DNA of 64,000 bases from a bacterium (GTDB lineage: Bacteria > Hinthialibacterota > Hinthialibacteria > H5-UNCL2): NCBI GenBank assembly GCA_015075175.1, contig JABTUV010000004.1:124001-188000 (forward strand), given 5' to 3'. The notes below the pieces were generated by a model that was not told the DNA's origin, searched no databases, and saw only the letters and a program-made list of their open reading frames with translations. Both the position numbers and the translations under genes were made by a program. Below are positions 1 through 12,273 of the stretch, in pieces. Position 1 is the first letter of the stretch. Every line of letters starts with the position of its first letter.

Positions 1-1023
1 GTGCCCGGATAGCCTGACTCCAGCCCGATAGCCAGCGTGTGGTGCACCGTTCCACGTCAGGCTGGTGGTATACTGAACCACTGGTCGTTGCTGCTGTCGT
101 TGGTGGCGAGAAGACGCGCACTCGCTCCAGGCGTTGCGCGTAATCAGGGCCATAATCGTTGGCGGCGCCCTGCTCCAGGGCTTATAGCGCGTCTCCATCT
201 CGTACCGCTTGCCCGAACCCGTCGGCAGGCCATGCGCACGCGGATGCGGATGATATGCCCGCGCGCGCCGCCATGTCGGGAACCAGGAAGCCGCGATGGT
301 CCGCGCTGTCACCCTGGATGGACCGCCCGCAGGCGAAGCTGTCCTGATAGCGGTTGTGGGCGGTCCCAGGCGGCGTGCTGGTCGCCCCACGCGGATTGAT
401 AGGTCCACGAAATCGGCTCGGTCTCCACTTTACGGAGAGAGCGGCGGCGTCCAGGTCCTCGACAATCAGGCTGTCCCAGCGCACCACCGGCGAGCCGCCC
501 GAGTCTTCAATGCTGCCCGACTCCAGACCCACGGCCAGAATGTCGTTGGTCCCGTTCCAAGTGAACGTGACCGAATACTCCTCCCACTGGTTGTTGTTGC
601 CGTCGTTGGAATCGTCGAACCACTTGACCTCGTTCCAGCCCGTGGCGTAATCCTCGCCATAGTTGGCCGGAGGAGGCGAAAGCCTTGTGGAGGTCTCCAT
701 CCAGTACAGCTACCGGAGCCGGAGGACAGGCCATGCGCACGCGGATGCGCAGCGTGTAGCCGCCGCGTCCCGACAGGCCGGAGAGCACAAAGCCGCGATT
801 GTCGGCGGAATCGCCGGTGGGATGGCTGGCCTGCAGCGCTTTGCCCGTATAGCCGCCCGCAGTGCGCGTCCGCGAATGTTGATCGCCCCAGGTGGACTGC
901 AGGTAGGTCCATGGTAGGTGGGTTCGCCGTCCCAATCCACGCACAAAAGGGTCTCCCGCGCCTCTGACGCGACCAGCATCAACCCAGCCATGCACCAGAG
1001 GCTCAGTCGCCGCCACAACGCAT
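1..1023 (-). CDS. Secreted protein with tandem ~165-residue repeats (5' part, frameshifted, runs off window)
   Basis: The minus-strand reading starts near 1023 with a signal-peptide-like segment (basic LWRRLSLW, then MAGLMLVASEA). It continues into a domain containing TYLQSTWGDQHS, DNRGFVLSGL, YTLRIRVRMAC and then YSVTFTWNGTNDILAVGLES. A second, diverged copy follows about 500 bases further on (SAWGDQHA, SADHRGFLVPDM, then NDSSNDQW and WNGAPHTLAIGLESG near position 1). This is a tandem repeat of a beta-rich, carbohydrate-binding-like domain, but I cannot name the family. The reading moves between frames at about 910, 715 and in the second repeat, so indels are present. The C-terminus lies outside the window. 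Function unknown; secretion and repeat structure are visible, ligand binding is only inferred. Confidence 0.5.
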
Positions 1024-1657
1024 GGTGATACCAGGCGCGCGGTCGTGGCACGCGGTTGGGTGCATGAGCGCAGGAGCCTCCCGACGAAAGCGCAGGCTCA
1101 GACGAAAAAGACTGTCCGGCGTTCGCTGTCCTAAGAGCGAGACCAATAAGCAATGTTGGCAAAAGTGCCCAGGGTCAACGGCTTTCCCGTGTCACCTGGT
1201 TATGAGAGATGGCAAGGTTTTTGCGTAGTGAATAGAAACATAACGCAATCAGGCGATTTGCGATATATACCGACATAATGCGTTTCTTTGCCTACGATCA
1301 ATGACTGTGCCAGCCAGAAAGAACAATTGTTGTAGGCTTTGCTGACGTGCTGTAGGGGCCGCGATAATCAGGTTCAGGCCGTTTTTCATCTTTTTCACCT
1401 GCGGCGCTGCCGACAGGACATGTGGGATCTGGAGTGCGGGCTGTTTGCTGCCGCGGTATTGCTCCTTCCAACTGTCATGATGAATACGGTAGCAGCCGCA
1501 CTCAGATGGGGAGAGGCGGCGCAAACAGCCGCACTCAACGGGCTGGCCTGCACGAGCCTGAGGCGGCTGGTAACACCAATCGAGGTCGCGGTCGCACACG
1601 CAGGACGCGCGACAAAGTCATGGATCACGCGTGTCTGGTTCCTTCTGAGGTACGGTT
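1024..1657. other. Intergenic region between divergent secreted-protein genes
   Basis: No convincing gene. The stretch 1200-1340 is less GC-rich than its surroundings and probably holds the promoters for the two divergent genes, but I could not pick a well-spaced -35/-10 pair. From 1340 to 1657 the sequence is open in several frames without recognisable protein similarity. An 11-base motif, AGCCGCACTCA, occurs twice near 1494 and 1528. Confidence 0.4.
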
Positions 1658-4600
1658 ATGTCGTTTTCACTCCGTCTCTTATCACGTCCAAATCTCGTGG
1701 TCGCCGAAGAGGACCCTGCGGCGGATGCCTGACGATTCTCCTGGCGCCGTGGGCGGGCGCACCATCGTTCGTCACCGATTGCGAGCTGGTTCCGGTCGGG
1801 GAGGGCACGATGACGCTCAAAGTGTCCCTGTCAGGGCAACCGGACGACAACGTCACGGCCAGCGTGACGCGGGTGTCCGGCGATACCGACCTCTCCGTAC
1901 AGTCGGGCGCGACCATCTCGATCCCCAAGGGGTCGTGGGATACGCCGGTCAACGTGGTGCTGTCGGCCAGCGAGGATGCCGACAACCTCTGCTCGCGGGC
2001 TCTTTCAGATCACGGAAACCTGCCAACGGCATCGCCGCGGCGACGGTCGAGCACTGGAAGTGGACAACGACGCGACTACCGCGGTCGGGGGCGACATCAC
2101 CACCAACACGACATGGGCGGATACCACGCAGGCGTACTTGATTACCTCGACCGTGGTCGTCAAGGAGGGCGTCAAGCTGACCATCGCGCCGGGGGTGACG
2201 GTGCGGCATGAGAACAACGGCTTCTCGGCGTTTTCGCTGGAGGGCGACCTGGAAGCGCAGGCCGGGGCGACGCTCCTCATGCGTACGCGTGCCTATTGGA
2301 GCGAAAGTCTCCGCCGCCACGCCATCGTGGTGAAGGAGGGCGCGCAGGCGAGCTTCGCCGGCGCCAACGTGCTGACGACGGAGACGGACAGCTACAGCAC
2401 GGAAGGCGTGGACCGCTGGGCGGCGGCGGTGCGGGCCGAGGAGGGCAGCCAGATCGTCGTCTCCGGCGCGCTCTTCCAGTCCATGAACACCAACAGCAAC
2501 TGGCGCACCGGTTACGGCGTCTATATCGATCAGACCTTCGCCAGTTTCACCAACGTACCCGTAGAGAACCGGTTTCGCGGGTTCCGGGTAGCCGTCTTCC
2601 AGCACGCGGCCGACGTGCAGCAGGTGATCCAGCCGCTGGCAATGATCCAGTGCGAACGCAACCACATGTTCTCCGGCACGATCGTGCGCGACATGACCAT
2701 CCAGAACCACGACGTGCAGCTCTACGGCGATGTGACGGTGGAAGTGACGGCGACGCTGACGCTGGCGCCCGGCTCTGAACTGGAAACCGGCGAAGGCGAG
2801 CGGCTTTACGTCAAGGGGGCGATTGTGGGAACCGATGCGCAGGTGACCGCGCGCTCGCGCGCCTACTGGAACCTGAATGATCGGCGGCACGTGATCTATC
2901 TCATTAACAACGGCCGGGGCGAGTTCCAGCGCTGCCGCTTCGAGACCACGGAGACGAACGGCTACGCGACCGACGGCGACTCGAGTTACTGGGCGGCGGT
3001 CCTGTATGCGGAGGCGGGCGCGCAACTGACGGTGCGGGGATGCACATTCGTTTCGACCAATAGCATCAACAGCTGGCGCGTCGGTTACGGCATCCGGTTG
3101 GAGGGGGCGACGGCCGAGGTCTCCGACGACGGCGCCATCCGCAACAGCTTCACCGGCTTCCGCGCGGGAATCTACCAGTTCTTCAGCGGCGCCTCGCAGG
3201 AGATCGCCGTCTGCGATTTCAGCGACTGCGAGTGGAACGTGTGGATCAACGGCGACGTGATTCGCAACCAGACGCTGCGCAATTCCTCGACGCACGCGGT
3301 CGGCAGCTTCACGGTGGGAGCGACGTCCACGTTGACGCTGGCGCCCGGCAGCCAGCTTTACAAGAGCGAGGGCGTGCGCATCACCGTGCGCGGGCGGGTG
3401 GAGGCGGATTCGGCGCATTACGTGCCGCGCACGCGCGCCTACTGGAACGAGACGTCACGCCAGCACGGCCTGTACTTCGTGGAGGGCGGCGGCGGTTCCT
3501 TCGACGACTGCACCCTCACGTGCACCGAGGTGGACGGCTACGCCAACGACGGCAATACCAGCTACTGGGCGGCGGCGTTGTACGGCGACGCGACGGCGGA
3601 ACTGTCCATTCGCGGCTGCACCTTTGAATCGACCAACACGGTCAACAACTATCGCACCGGCTACGGCGTGCGGGTGGAGGGCGGCGCGATCACGCTGGGG
3701 GACCTTGCGGGAGCGATGACGCGCATGACGGGATTCCGCTGCGGCATCCCCCAGCAGTTCGGATCGCGCCCGCAGGAGATCTCACTTTTCCAGCAGAATG
3801 ATCTGCAGATCGGCATGTACCTGGTGGGAGACCTGGTGTCCGACGCGACGTTGGTGAACCGCAACCTGCGCATGATCGGCAACCTGACGGTGGGGCCGGG
3901 TGCGACGTTGACCATGACGCCGGGTAGCGACCTGTACGTGCCGGGCTACTCGCTGACGTTTCTCGTGCAGGGCGCGCTGGTGGCGCGCGACGCAACCTTG
4001 ACTTTGGAGACGCGCGCGCACTGGCAAGACAGCACGCGCCGACACGGCCTGTGGGTGCGCAACGGCGGGCGCTGCGACCTGGAGGACTGCCGTCTCGTCG
4101 CCACGGAATACGATGGTTACGCCAACGACAACAACTCCGATTACTGGGCCGGCGCCATCTACGCCGACAATACGGCCACGCTGCTGGTGCGCGCCTGCCG
4201 GTTCATTTCCACGCGGGCCACCAACAATTATCCGGTGGGCTACGGCATCCGGCTGGAAGGGGCCACGGCGGAGATTGCGGGCGGGGGCGTGCCCAGCTCC
4301 ATGCAGGGCTTTCGCACGGGCGTTCTGCAAGTGTTCAGCAGCAACCAGCAGAACATCGAGACGCTCGCGCTTGCCGACACGCCGTGGGGCGTGCGCATCC
4401 GCGGCACGCTCTCCGGCGATCTCACCCTGCGCAACGGCAACATGCTGGTGGACCGCGACCTGACCATTACCGGCAACACCACGCTCTCCGTGGCTCCCGA
4501 TTCGTATCTTTACACCAATGGTTATCTCATCACGGTGGATCCAGGATCGGGGTTTTCCATCGCGTCCTCGACCATGGAAATCTGGCGGCACGTGCGCAAC

Positions 4601-7600
4601 CGAGGGGTGGTCTCGGCGACGGACACCAAGTTCATCGTGCGTACGTATGCCCATCCCAATGCCAACGATCGGTTCTTCGGCTTCGACCTGCGCAACAGCA
4701 GCCAGTCCACATTCAGGAACTGCTCGTTTTACACCACCGAAACCCGCACGACCGGCGACAACAACGACTGGTCGGCGTTGTTCTATCTGGCGGACACGGC
4801 GCGGCTGGCGCTTTACGGCTGCTACGCGACCAACGCGCCCTCGGGGGCGGGGCACTACACGCGCTTTGTGGTCCGCAGCTTCAGCCAGGGCGCGCTCACG
4901 CTCCAAGACAGCATTTTCACCCAGAATTACATCGCGTTGCAGGTGGACGCGGTTCCCGGCCAGACGCTGGTGAAGAACAACGACTTCCACGGCAACACGT
5001 GGGCGATCATCAACAACACGCAGCCCGATTTCGTGGCGCGGGAGAACTGGTGGGGTTCGCCCACGGGTCCGACGCACATCGAGAATCCGGGCGGGAGCGG
5101 CGACCGCGTCTCGGACCGCGTGGATTACGGCCAGAGCAGCCTGGAGCAGCCGGAGACGCTCCTGTCGGTCCACAACCCGTTGGTGGGCCAGGAGCATAGC
5201 AACCTGATCGCCTCCGGCACGCAGCTGGGCGTGGAACTGATGGGCGTACGCTTCGAGCCTTTCTCCTCCAACATCGCGCAGGTCGCATTTCGCCTTACTA
5301 ATCGCTCGGGCGTGGAATGGGCGGACATCCGCAACTATCGTCTGATGGTGGACGCCAACGGCAACGGGACGATTGATCCGGGCGAGACGGTGCGGGTGGG
5401 TGGAAGCTGGTTGGGAGGGCAGGACGCCGGGACCTTTATCGTGCGTTTCGCGGGCGCCTTCGTGTCCCATGCCGATGCCACCCCCGCGTATATTCTCGTG
5501 GCCGACTTCCACAACATGGAGGCGGGCGACACGGTGACGGTCAACGTGGACGGCGCGCAGACGCAGGCGGGCGAACCGGGGGTGGGCGTGTCGGTGCTGA
5601 CCACGCCGGTGACACACGTGGCGGGGGCGCAGGTGTTCGTGATCGACCGGCTGGGAGGCCAGGTGCCCGACGCGCTCAATGGCTACGGTCGCCAGAACAA
5701 CGTGGCCCTGTGCGCCTTCCGCCTGACCGGCACGCAGCAGTCCATCAAGGTGCTTGAGTTCACGCTCACCAACCTGGTGGGCCTGTCGCGGGGGAACTTC
5801 ATCGCCGCCTCGCTCTATCTGGACGCCAACGGCGATGGGGTGCTGGACGCGGGGGATACACGCATCGGCGGGGCGACCGAGATCAGCATCAGCGGCAGCA
5901 CGGGCAAGATCGTCTTCGGCAGCGCCTTCAATACGGGTGGGAGTTACCTCTTGACCGCCAACCTGCGCGGCCTGGAAGCGGGCGACCACATGGTGGTCAA
6001 CCTGACGGGCGACAAGATTCAGACCGACGCGGTCGTACCCGTGTACGGGGCGGTGACACCCGCCGTTCACGACGTAGATATGCCTTACAGCCTCGCGCTT
6101 TCCGAGGTCTGGAACAAACCTACGCACTTCGGCCAGCAGATCGACCAGGCGCGGTACCCGCTCATGGGAATGCGGCTTTTGCCGCTCTCGCGCACGGTCA
6201 ACGGAATCACCCTGCGCCTCTCCGGCATCGTGGGCATTGGCACGAGCGAGATGGTCAATGCGCGCATTTATTGGGACAAGAACGACAACGGCGTCCTGGA
6301 TGCCGCGGACGAACCGGTTTCGAGCACGGGCGTGGTGAGCATGGCCGGCAATACGGGCAGCGTCCTCTTCGCCGCTCCCTTCATCGTTCGCGGCAACTAC
6401 ATCATCGCCGCGGACATGCGCACGCTGGCCAACGGCGACGAGATCACCGTGAGCATGGACTCCTCCGACGTGATCGTGCCGGAGGGCTACGTGGTGACGG
6501 GGGCGATTCCCGGCATTCGCTACGTGGTGCAACAGGGGGTGGCCGACAGCCGCACCCGCAACCAGCGCTGGACCCTCACTTTCCGCAGTCCCGGCGGCAC
6601 TTCCGTCAACGGACGCTTCAACAACGCCGGTGACAAGGTGATTCTGGGTTACGACACCGGTTCCGCGTGGATATACGACTCCCAGGCCAACGTGCCGCTC
6701 TTGATGCTGAAGGATCATTACGACCGGGTGGAGTACGCGGGCTTCTCCAGCGACGACTCGGCGGCCATCACGGTCACGCGCGACGGGGCGGTGTATGTCT
6801 GGGACTTGGCGACCGGCTCGCAGCGCTCCTCTCTCTTCTCCGATCTTTTGGTGACCAGCGCCGTGCCTTCGCCCGATTTTTCCAAGCTCATGGTGATCAC
6901 CGAGGGCAAGGGAATCCTCCTGGACATCGATAACGAGCAGCGGCTGTGGGAGTACGTGCCCGGGCAGGCGACGGTCAACGCCATCGCCTATTCGCCCAAC
7001 GGCGAGTACGTTTTGATCGGTTCCAGCGACAAGCGCGCTTATCTCTTGGACGCGGCCACGGGCGTGGAGGTGCGGCGCTTCATCGGCCATACCCAACCGG
7101 TGACGGCGGTCGCCTTCACCGGCGACGGCAGCACGCTCATGACCAGCAGCACCGACGCGGTCGTGCAACTCTGGGCGACGGACAACGGGCAGCCGCTGGG
7201 CGGACCGCCGATTACGACGATCTCGCTGCAAGGCCAGTCGTCACAAGGCGCGGCGGTGAGCCGCGACGGCAGTCGCGTGGCCATGGTCACGGGCAGCGGC
7301 GGTTCCGCGCAGATGCGCATGTTCGCCGCCAACGGTTTGGAGCTTTTCGCCGTCAATATTGATCAGAAGTCGGGCGGCAACTGGACGGGTTCGTTGGACT
7401 CGCTCTCCTTCGACGCGCAGGGCACGCGGGTACTCATCACCTCGGGCAACAACCCCTGGGGACGCAATGCCAGCTTCCGCGTGGACAACGGCGACTATCT
7501 GGTCAGTTGGGGGCCTCAGGGGCGCTTCTGGGGCAACCAGGATGGCCGTCCCCGCATGTCGCGCACCGGCGACCGCATTTTCATGATGACCGACTGGGGC

Positions 7601-10600
7601 CTGAATGTAGTCTCGACCACCATGGAGAAACCGATCCTGCGTTCGCCCAATATTCCCGGCGACCGCGGCTTCGACGTGTCCGCGGACGGCGGCAAGGTGG
7701 CCTGGTTCACGGCCGGCGGCAACCTGCGCGTCGATGCAGTCGCCGACTCGGGTTTCTCGACGCTTTTGGACCGTGCCGTCGGAGCCAACAATCATAATGC
7801 CGTCACCATGTCGCCCGGCGGCGACATGGTGATCGACGGCGACCGGCTGTTCTCGGCGCATACCGGCGACCTGTTGGCCAACTATGCGCTGCCCGACCGC
7901 GAGGCGCGCAGCGCCTTCTCGCCCGACGCAAGCCGCTGGGGCTTCGCCATTCCGCAGGACAAATCGCTCATCACGCTGCGCACCAATGATCCCAACGCGG
8001 TTCTCCAGAACCTGATGCAGACGGATCCCTACACGCCCTACAAGATGTTCTATTTCCCCGACAACAAGCGCATCGCCGCGGTTGATGGAGGGACGGGCGT
8101 GCAGGCGTATGACATGACGACCGACCTGCCGGTTGGGCTCTACCGTTATCCCTCCAATTCGGACGCCGCGCTGTCGGAGGACGGGACGCTGCTCCTGTTG
8201 GGTGGGACCAACCACGTGCGGCTGATCGAGACGCGCACGGGCCGGATTCTGCGCTACTTCTATCCGCAGCATTCCAGCATCCAGACGGTAGGCGTTTACG
8301 GTGCAGTTCGCCGACCATGACTCGGTGATCATGATCGGCTGGAGTTACAACTGGAGACCTACCGGCGGAGCCGGGCGGCGGGGCTGGAGATCACGCCGGC
8401 GGTGCGCAAGTTGGCGGCGGGCGAGAGCCAAGCCTTCCACGTGGACGTGATCTACGACGACGGCACGCGCTCGGACGTGACGCCCAGCAGCGCGGCGCCC
8501 GAGGATCGCGCCATTCTGCGCGTGGAACCGCCGACCGCCGCGACCGTCTCGGGCAACGTGATCACCGTGGCCGCCGGGGCGACCGGCAGCTTCGTGGTGC
8601 GCGCCCTCTACCGCGAAGGCAGCGACACCTTCTCCGACGAAGCCGTGGTGACCGTCGGCCTGTCGCATCTGGTCGAGCTGGTCCCCTCGCCTGTCAAGAT
8701 GACCGTCGTACCCGGCGTGTTCCGCAGCATCAACTACACGGCGCGCTACGACGACGGGTACGAGACCGACGTCTCCACGCTGGTTTCGGTGGTTACGGAC
8801 CGGCCCGAGGACATGGTGGTGGCAGTCCAGTGCGTGAAAGTCAACCTGACGGCGATTCCCGGCGACTTCCTTTGCACCGGAACCTACACCGACAGCCACA
8901 ACGACACGCGACAAGCGGTGACGACGGTGACCATGGTCGGGCCCAAGACGGCCTGGGAGCGCTATCGCGTGACCGGCGGCGGTTACGGACTTTCGGGTGA
9001 CTTCAGTCCCAACGGGCAGAAGCTGGCGGCCGGCTCCGGCTCGGGCGCGATCAATCTCTATTCCGTCGGCGTCACGCCCAGCCAGTATCAGCTTACGCAC
9101 GTGATTCCCGCGCACGAAGGCTCCATCTCGTATCTTAAGTTCATCAACAACGACAAGATCATCAGCGTGGGCGGCGACGGCAGCATCGCCGTCTGGGACC
9201 TGATCGTTTCAAGCACCACGCCGGTCACGCGCTTTTATCACGATGCGCCGATTACCGCCGCTCAGTTGTCGGGCGCCAAGCTGGCCTTCGGCGACAGCCT
9301 GGGCAACGTCGGCGTTTATGACTATCCGTCCGACGCGACTGAGTGGTTGTCGCCGATACACAGCGGGCCGGTGACGGCGATCGCGGTCGACGTGGACACG
9401 ATTCTGTCCGGCGGCGACGACCACCGCGTCAAGGTCATCAAGCGCAGCGATGGGACGGTCCTGAAGACCATTGTGGCGCATACCGAGGCCATTCAGAGCG
9501 TGGGGTGGATGGGCGCCTCCAAGTTTTTCATTTTGGGCGGCGACAACAGTCTCTCCTTCTGGCGCAAGTCCGACCTGGAGATCATCGACCGCTATGACTA
9601 TCCGGCGGAGACCAGCCACGCGGAGTACATCGGGGACCAGTTGTACGTGGGGACGAACGAGCCGGTAGCGACGTGGGTGTACAACAGCGATGGATTGCTC
9701 CTGCGCTGGCTGGAGCATCCGCCTTCCGAGGGCAAGGTCAAGAAGTACCTGATCGACCCGAGCGGCAAGTACATCCTGACGGGCCGCGCCAGCTCGAAGG
9801 TGGTCGTGGAGACGTTCTTCGGCGCGGTCGAGAAGGTGAGCAAATTCTCCTCCTTCCAGTTCTGGGAGGTGGGGCGCGGCATCTTCCGAGGTTCCTTGGC
9901 GCACAGTTTCCCGCTCGGAACGGCGTTCACCTCGGCGGACGGGGGCAAGATCTTCACCCAGGATCCGAAGCGCACCATGAGCTGGAGCTTCGATGTAGCC
10001 AGCGGCACGACGGAGGGCCGGGTTCTTCTGGAGACGGGATACTTCATCGCGCCGGCGTTTGCGGGCTTGGACTTCACCGCCGACACCCGCATCCTGGCGA
10101 CGCGCGTGGACGTATCGATCTACATGTTCGACACGTTCACGAACCTCTTGTGGAAAACGCTGCACACGCCGGGCGCGGGTCCGTTCGCCATCTCGCCGGA
10201 CGGCAGCCGCATGGCGACCAGCGACTTTCGCACGCGGCTGTGGGACCTGGGCAACCTGTCGCTGATCCGCGAGGACACGCGTGTCGCCAGCTCGCTGGAC
10301 TTCCGCGGCAACGACCGCTTCCTGGGCGGCATCAGCGGCTCGTCTTTCGTCGCCATCTTCAACCAGGACGGGCTGTTCTTCAACGGCTTCGACACGGCCT
10401 ATCCGCCCGCGCATCTGTTCGTGAATGCGCTGGGGACGCGCGCGGCGGTGGTGACCGTGCAAATTGTCGGCGACCTTTTCGATGTTTCATATAATTATTT
10501 CCTGGAGGTGTTCGACATCTCGAATCTGTCCATCGAAATCCCGCGGGTGACGCCGCCGATTTACCTTCTGACGACCAAGGAGGACATCTTCGGCGGCGGC

Positions 10601-11419
10601 GAGGGACAGGTGGGGTTCCGGCTGGCGGTGTCGGAGGATACGGCGCTGGCGCTGGTGGGCGCGGAGGGCGACCGGCCGGTGCGGTTGGTCAATCTCAATG
10701 ACGGCTCGACCATCCGAGAGTTCCTGCCGCCAGGCGGTGGGGGCGACCTGAACCTGGGCGCAGCGGCCGTCGGGTTTACGGATAACGACGACAGCGTGAT
10801 GATCGCGTGGGCGGAGGGATTCGCCGAGCTGCATCGCAGGGTGCGTCCCAACGATCTGGATCTCCTGGTCAGCCGGGTCGAATCGGGCAAGGCCCCGCAC
10901 CCTGGCCCTCTCCCCCAGGGAGAGGGGAAGGGCATGGTCGAGCGTTTCCTGGCACGGATGAAAACCGGCGGCACGCTCTACGTGGACGCGGGCGCGGTCT
11001 ACAGCACCCAATCCATCGCGCAGTATGCCAACGGCGCACAGCTCAACGTGACCTCGACGGCGTCGCTGGTTTCCGACAATACCGCGGTAGCGACCGTTTC
11101 CGGTCGGTACGTGACCATCGCCGCCAACGCCCCCGATGGCGCGGTCGCCGCTCTTACCGCCAGCTATGACGAGCTGGGCGACGAACTCTCGGCCACGGTC
11201 ACGCTGAAAGTGGGCGAGCCGCCGCGGCTTCCCGGCGACCTTAACGGCGACGGCAAGACCGACCGGCTGGACCTCTTCATCTTCTCCATGTGGTGGATGC
11301 AGCCCGACTCCGGCACGGGCGCGAACCATCTGGCTGACATGATTGACGACGATCAGATCAACGCCAACGACCTGTTGGAGCTGATCAAGTGGTATCATGG
11401 AGCGCTGCCGGGCGAGTAG
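1658..11419 (+). CDS. Giant secreted beta-helix / double WD40 / dockerin-like protein (~3250 aa, frameshifted)
   Basis: The likely start is ATG 1658, with GAGG upstream. An N-terminal Calx-beta-like module (TASVTRVSGDTDLSVQSGA, then SEDAD) lies at 1790-1985. Five repeats of about 193 residues follow from 2280 to 5060, each opening with R/ETRAYW-like and RRH motifs and carrying a GYGIRLEG-type motif; this is a right-handed beta-helix pattern. Three modules with Ca-loop-like motifs (DANGNGTIDPGE, DANGDGVLDAGD, DKNDNGVLDAAD) span 5200-6520. A WD40-type propeller follows (6560-8300), then Ig-like domains (8400-8940), a second propeller (8950-10850), another Ig-like domain and a dockerin-like end (GDLNGDGKTDRLDLFIF). 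Frames are disturbed at 1980-2065 and at 8300-8340. The second break ends at TGA 8318, but the downstream frame reads back into LEITPAVRKL and the lost end matches the second propeller's DDSVMIAW motif, so I read this as one gene. A cell-surface binding or adhesion role is inference. Confidence 0.75.
10893..10936. repeat. Family D palindromic element in frame inside the giant gene
   Basis: CCCTCTCCCCCAGGGAGAGG-type inverted repeat. It is translated as PHPGPLPQGEGKG, a peptide that recurs as a translation of this kind of element and not as part of any fold. It interrupts the segment between the second propeller and the last Ig-like domain without breaking the frame. Confidence 0.8.
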
Positions 11420-11425
11420 AAGAAA

Positions 11426-11514
11426 GAAAATTAGGGTCAGCGCCTAATTTTCCAGATCGTCCACTGATGGTTCCACGCTCCTACCGGAAAATTAGGCGCT
11501 GACCCTAATTTTCC
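11426..11514. repeat. Family A palindromic element, copy 1
   Basis: 89-base inverted repeat. It has AAAATTAGGGTCAGCGCCTA at one end, its complement at the other, and a conserved centre with CCACTGATG and TTCCAC. It fills the space between the convergent stop codons of the giant gene (11419) and phoU. The phoU stop (TAG, 11505-11507 on the minus strand) lies inside the element. A transcribed hairpin here could end transcripts from both sides. Confidence 0.9.
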
Positions 11515-12161
11515 CTGTGGCGGGTGATTTCGCCCTCGACCAGATAGATGACGTCTTCGGCGATGTTGGTCGCCATGTCGCCGAGCCGTTCCAGATGGCG
11601 GAAGATGTTGGAAAGGCCCATAAGCGCCTCGGCGTCGTCGGGATGGGCGCGAATCTCGTCCAGCACGCGGCGCTGCATGCGCTTGCGAAAGCCGTCCAGT
11701 TCATCGTCGCCCGCGCACACTTGGCGGGCCAGGGTGGCGTCCATGTTGACCAGCGCGTCCAGGCTGCTCTTGACCATGGCCTGCGCGTTCCGGGCCATGG
11801 TCGGCAGCTCGGCCGGCAACTCCACGCCCGGCTGCCGCATGATTTCGACCGCCCGTTTGGCGATATTGGCTGCCAAGTCCCCCATCCGCTCCAGGTCGTT
11901 GTTCATTTTCAAGACGGCGATCACAAAGCGCAGGTCGGAGGCCACGGGTTGGTAGAGGGCCAGAATCTTCAGGCAGTCCTCCTCCACTTCGACCTCCATC
12001 TGGTCGATCTCGCGGTCCGAGGCGATCACGCGCTTAGCGGCCTTTTCGTCACGCGACAGAAGCGCGGCGATGGCGGCGGAAATCGCCTCCTCGACCATGG
12101 CGCCGAGCGATAAAACCTTCTTTTTCAGGCGCTCGATGTCGCGATGCAGGTGGACGGACAT
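11505..12161 (-). CDS. phoU: Phosphate-signalling protein PhoU
   Basis: 218 residues, the usual PhoU length, with two tandem three-helix halves. Each half carries the metal-binding type motif (DLRFVIAVLKMNNDLERMGD and FRHLERLGDMATNIAED). PhoU links the Pst transporter to the PhoR kinase and represses the Pho regulon when phosphate is plentiful. The start is taken at ATG 12161 (MSVHLHRDIE) because AGGAG lies about 10 bases upstream. The reading frame stays open to 12242 only through a family A repeat and should not be extended. It is the last gene of pstSCAB-phoU. Its stop codon is supplied by another family A repeat. Confidence 0.95.
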   Translation of the reverse strand: MSVHLHRDIERLKKKVLSLGAMVEEAISAAIAALLSRDEKAAKRVIASDREIDQMEVEVEEDCLKILALYQPVASDLRFVIAVLKMNNDLERMGDLAANIAKRAVEIMRQPGVELPAELPTMARNAQAMVKSSLDALVNMDATLARQVCAGDDELDGFRKRMQRRVLDEIRAHPDDAEALMGLSNIFRHLERLGDMATNIAEDVIYLVEGEITRHREN

Positions 12162-12183
12162 GATGCTTGCTCCTCTTGTGGTG

Positions 12184-12272
12184 GGAAAATTGGGGTCAGC
12201 GCCTAATTTTCCAAATCGTCCACTGATGTTTCCACCCTCCAATCGGAAAATTAGGCGCTGACCCTAATTTTC
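12184..12272. repeat. Family A palindromic element, copy 2
   Basis: 89-base inverted repeat, the same family as the copy at 11426, lying between the pstB stop (12274) and the phoU start. Because it sits inside the pst-phoU transcript, a hairpin here could protect the upstream pstB message or reduce phoU expression. Confidence 0.9.
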
Positions 12273-12273
12273 T

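Noticed and set aside
3782-7231. A 1149-codon open frame on the minus strand under the giant gene
   Set aside because: It mirrors the codon pattern of the plus-strand gene, is rich in R/H/A without hydrophobic core patterns, and has no recognisable motif. It is a shadow caused by high GC at third positions.
8318-8402. Two separate genes split at the TGA near 8320
   Set aside because: No ribosome site or promoter is seen for the second part, both parts are in the same frame, and the lost end matches the end of the second propeller. One gene with two local indels is simpler.
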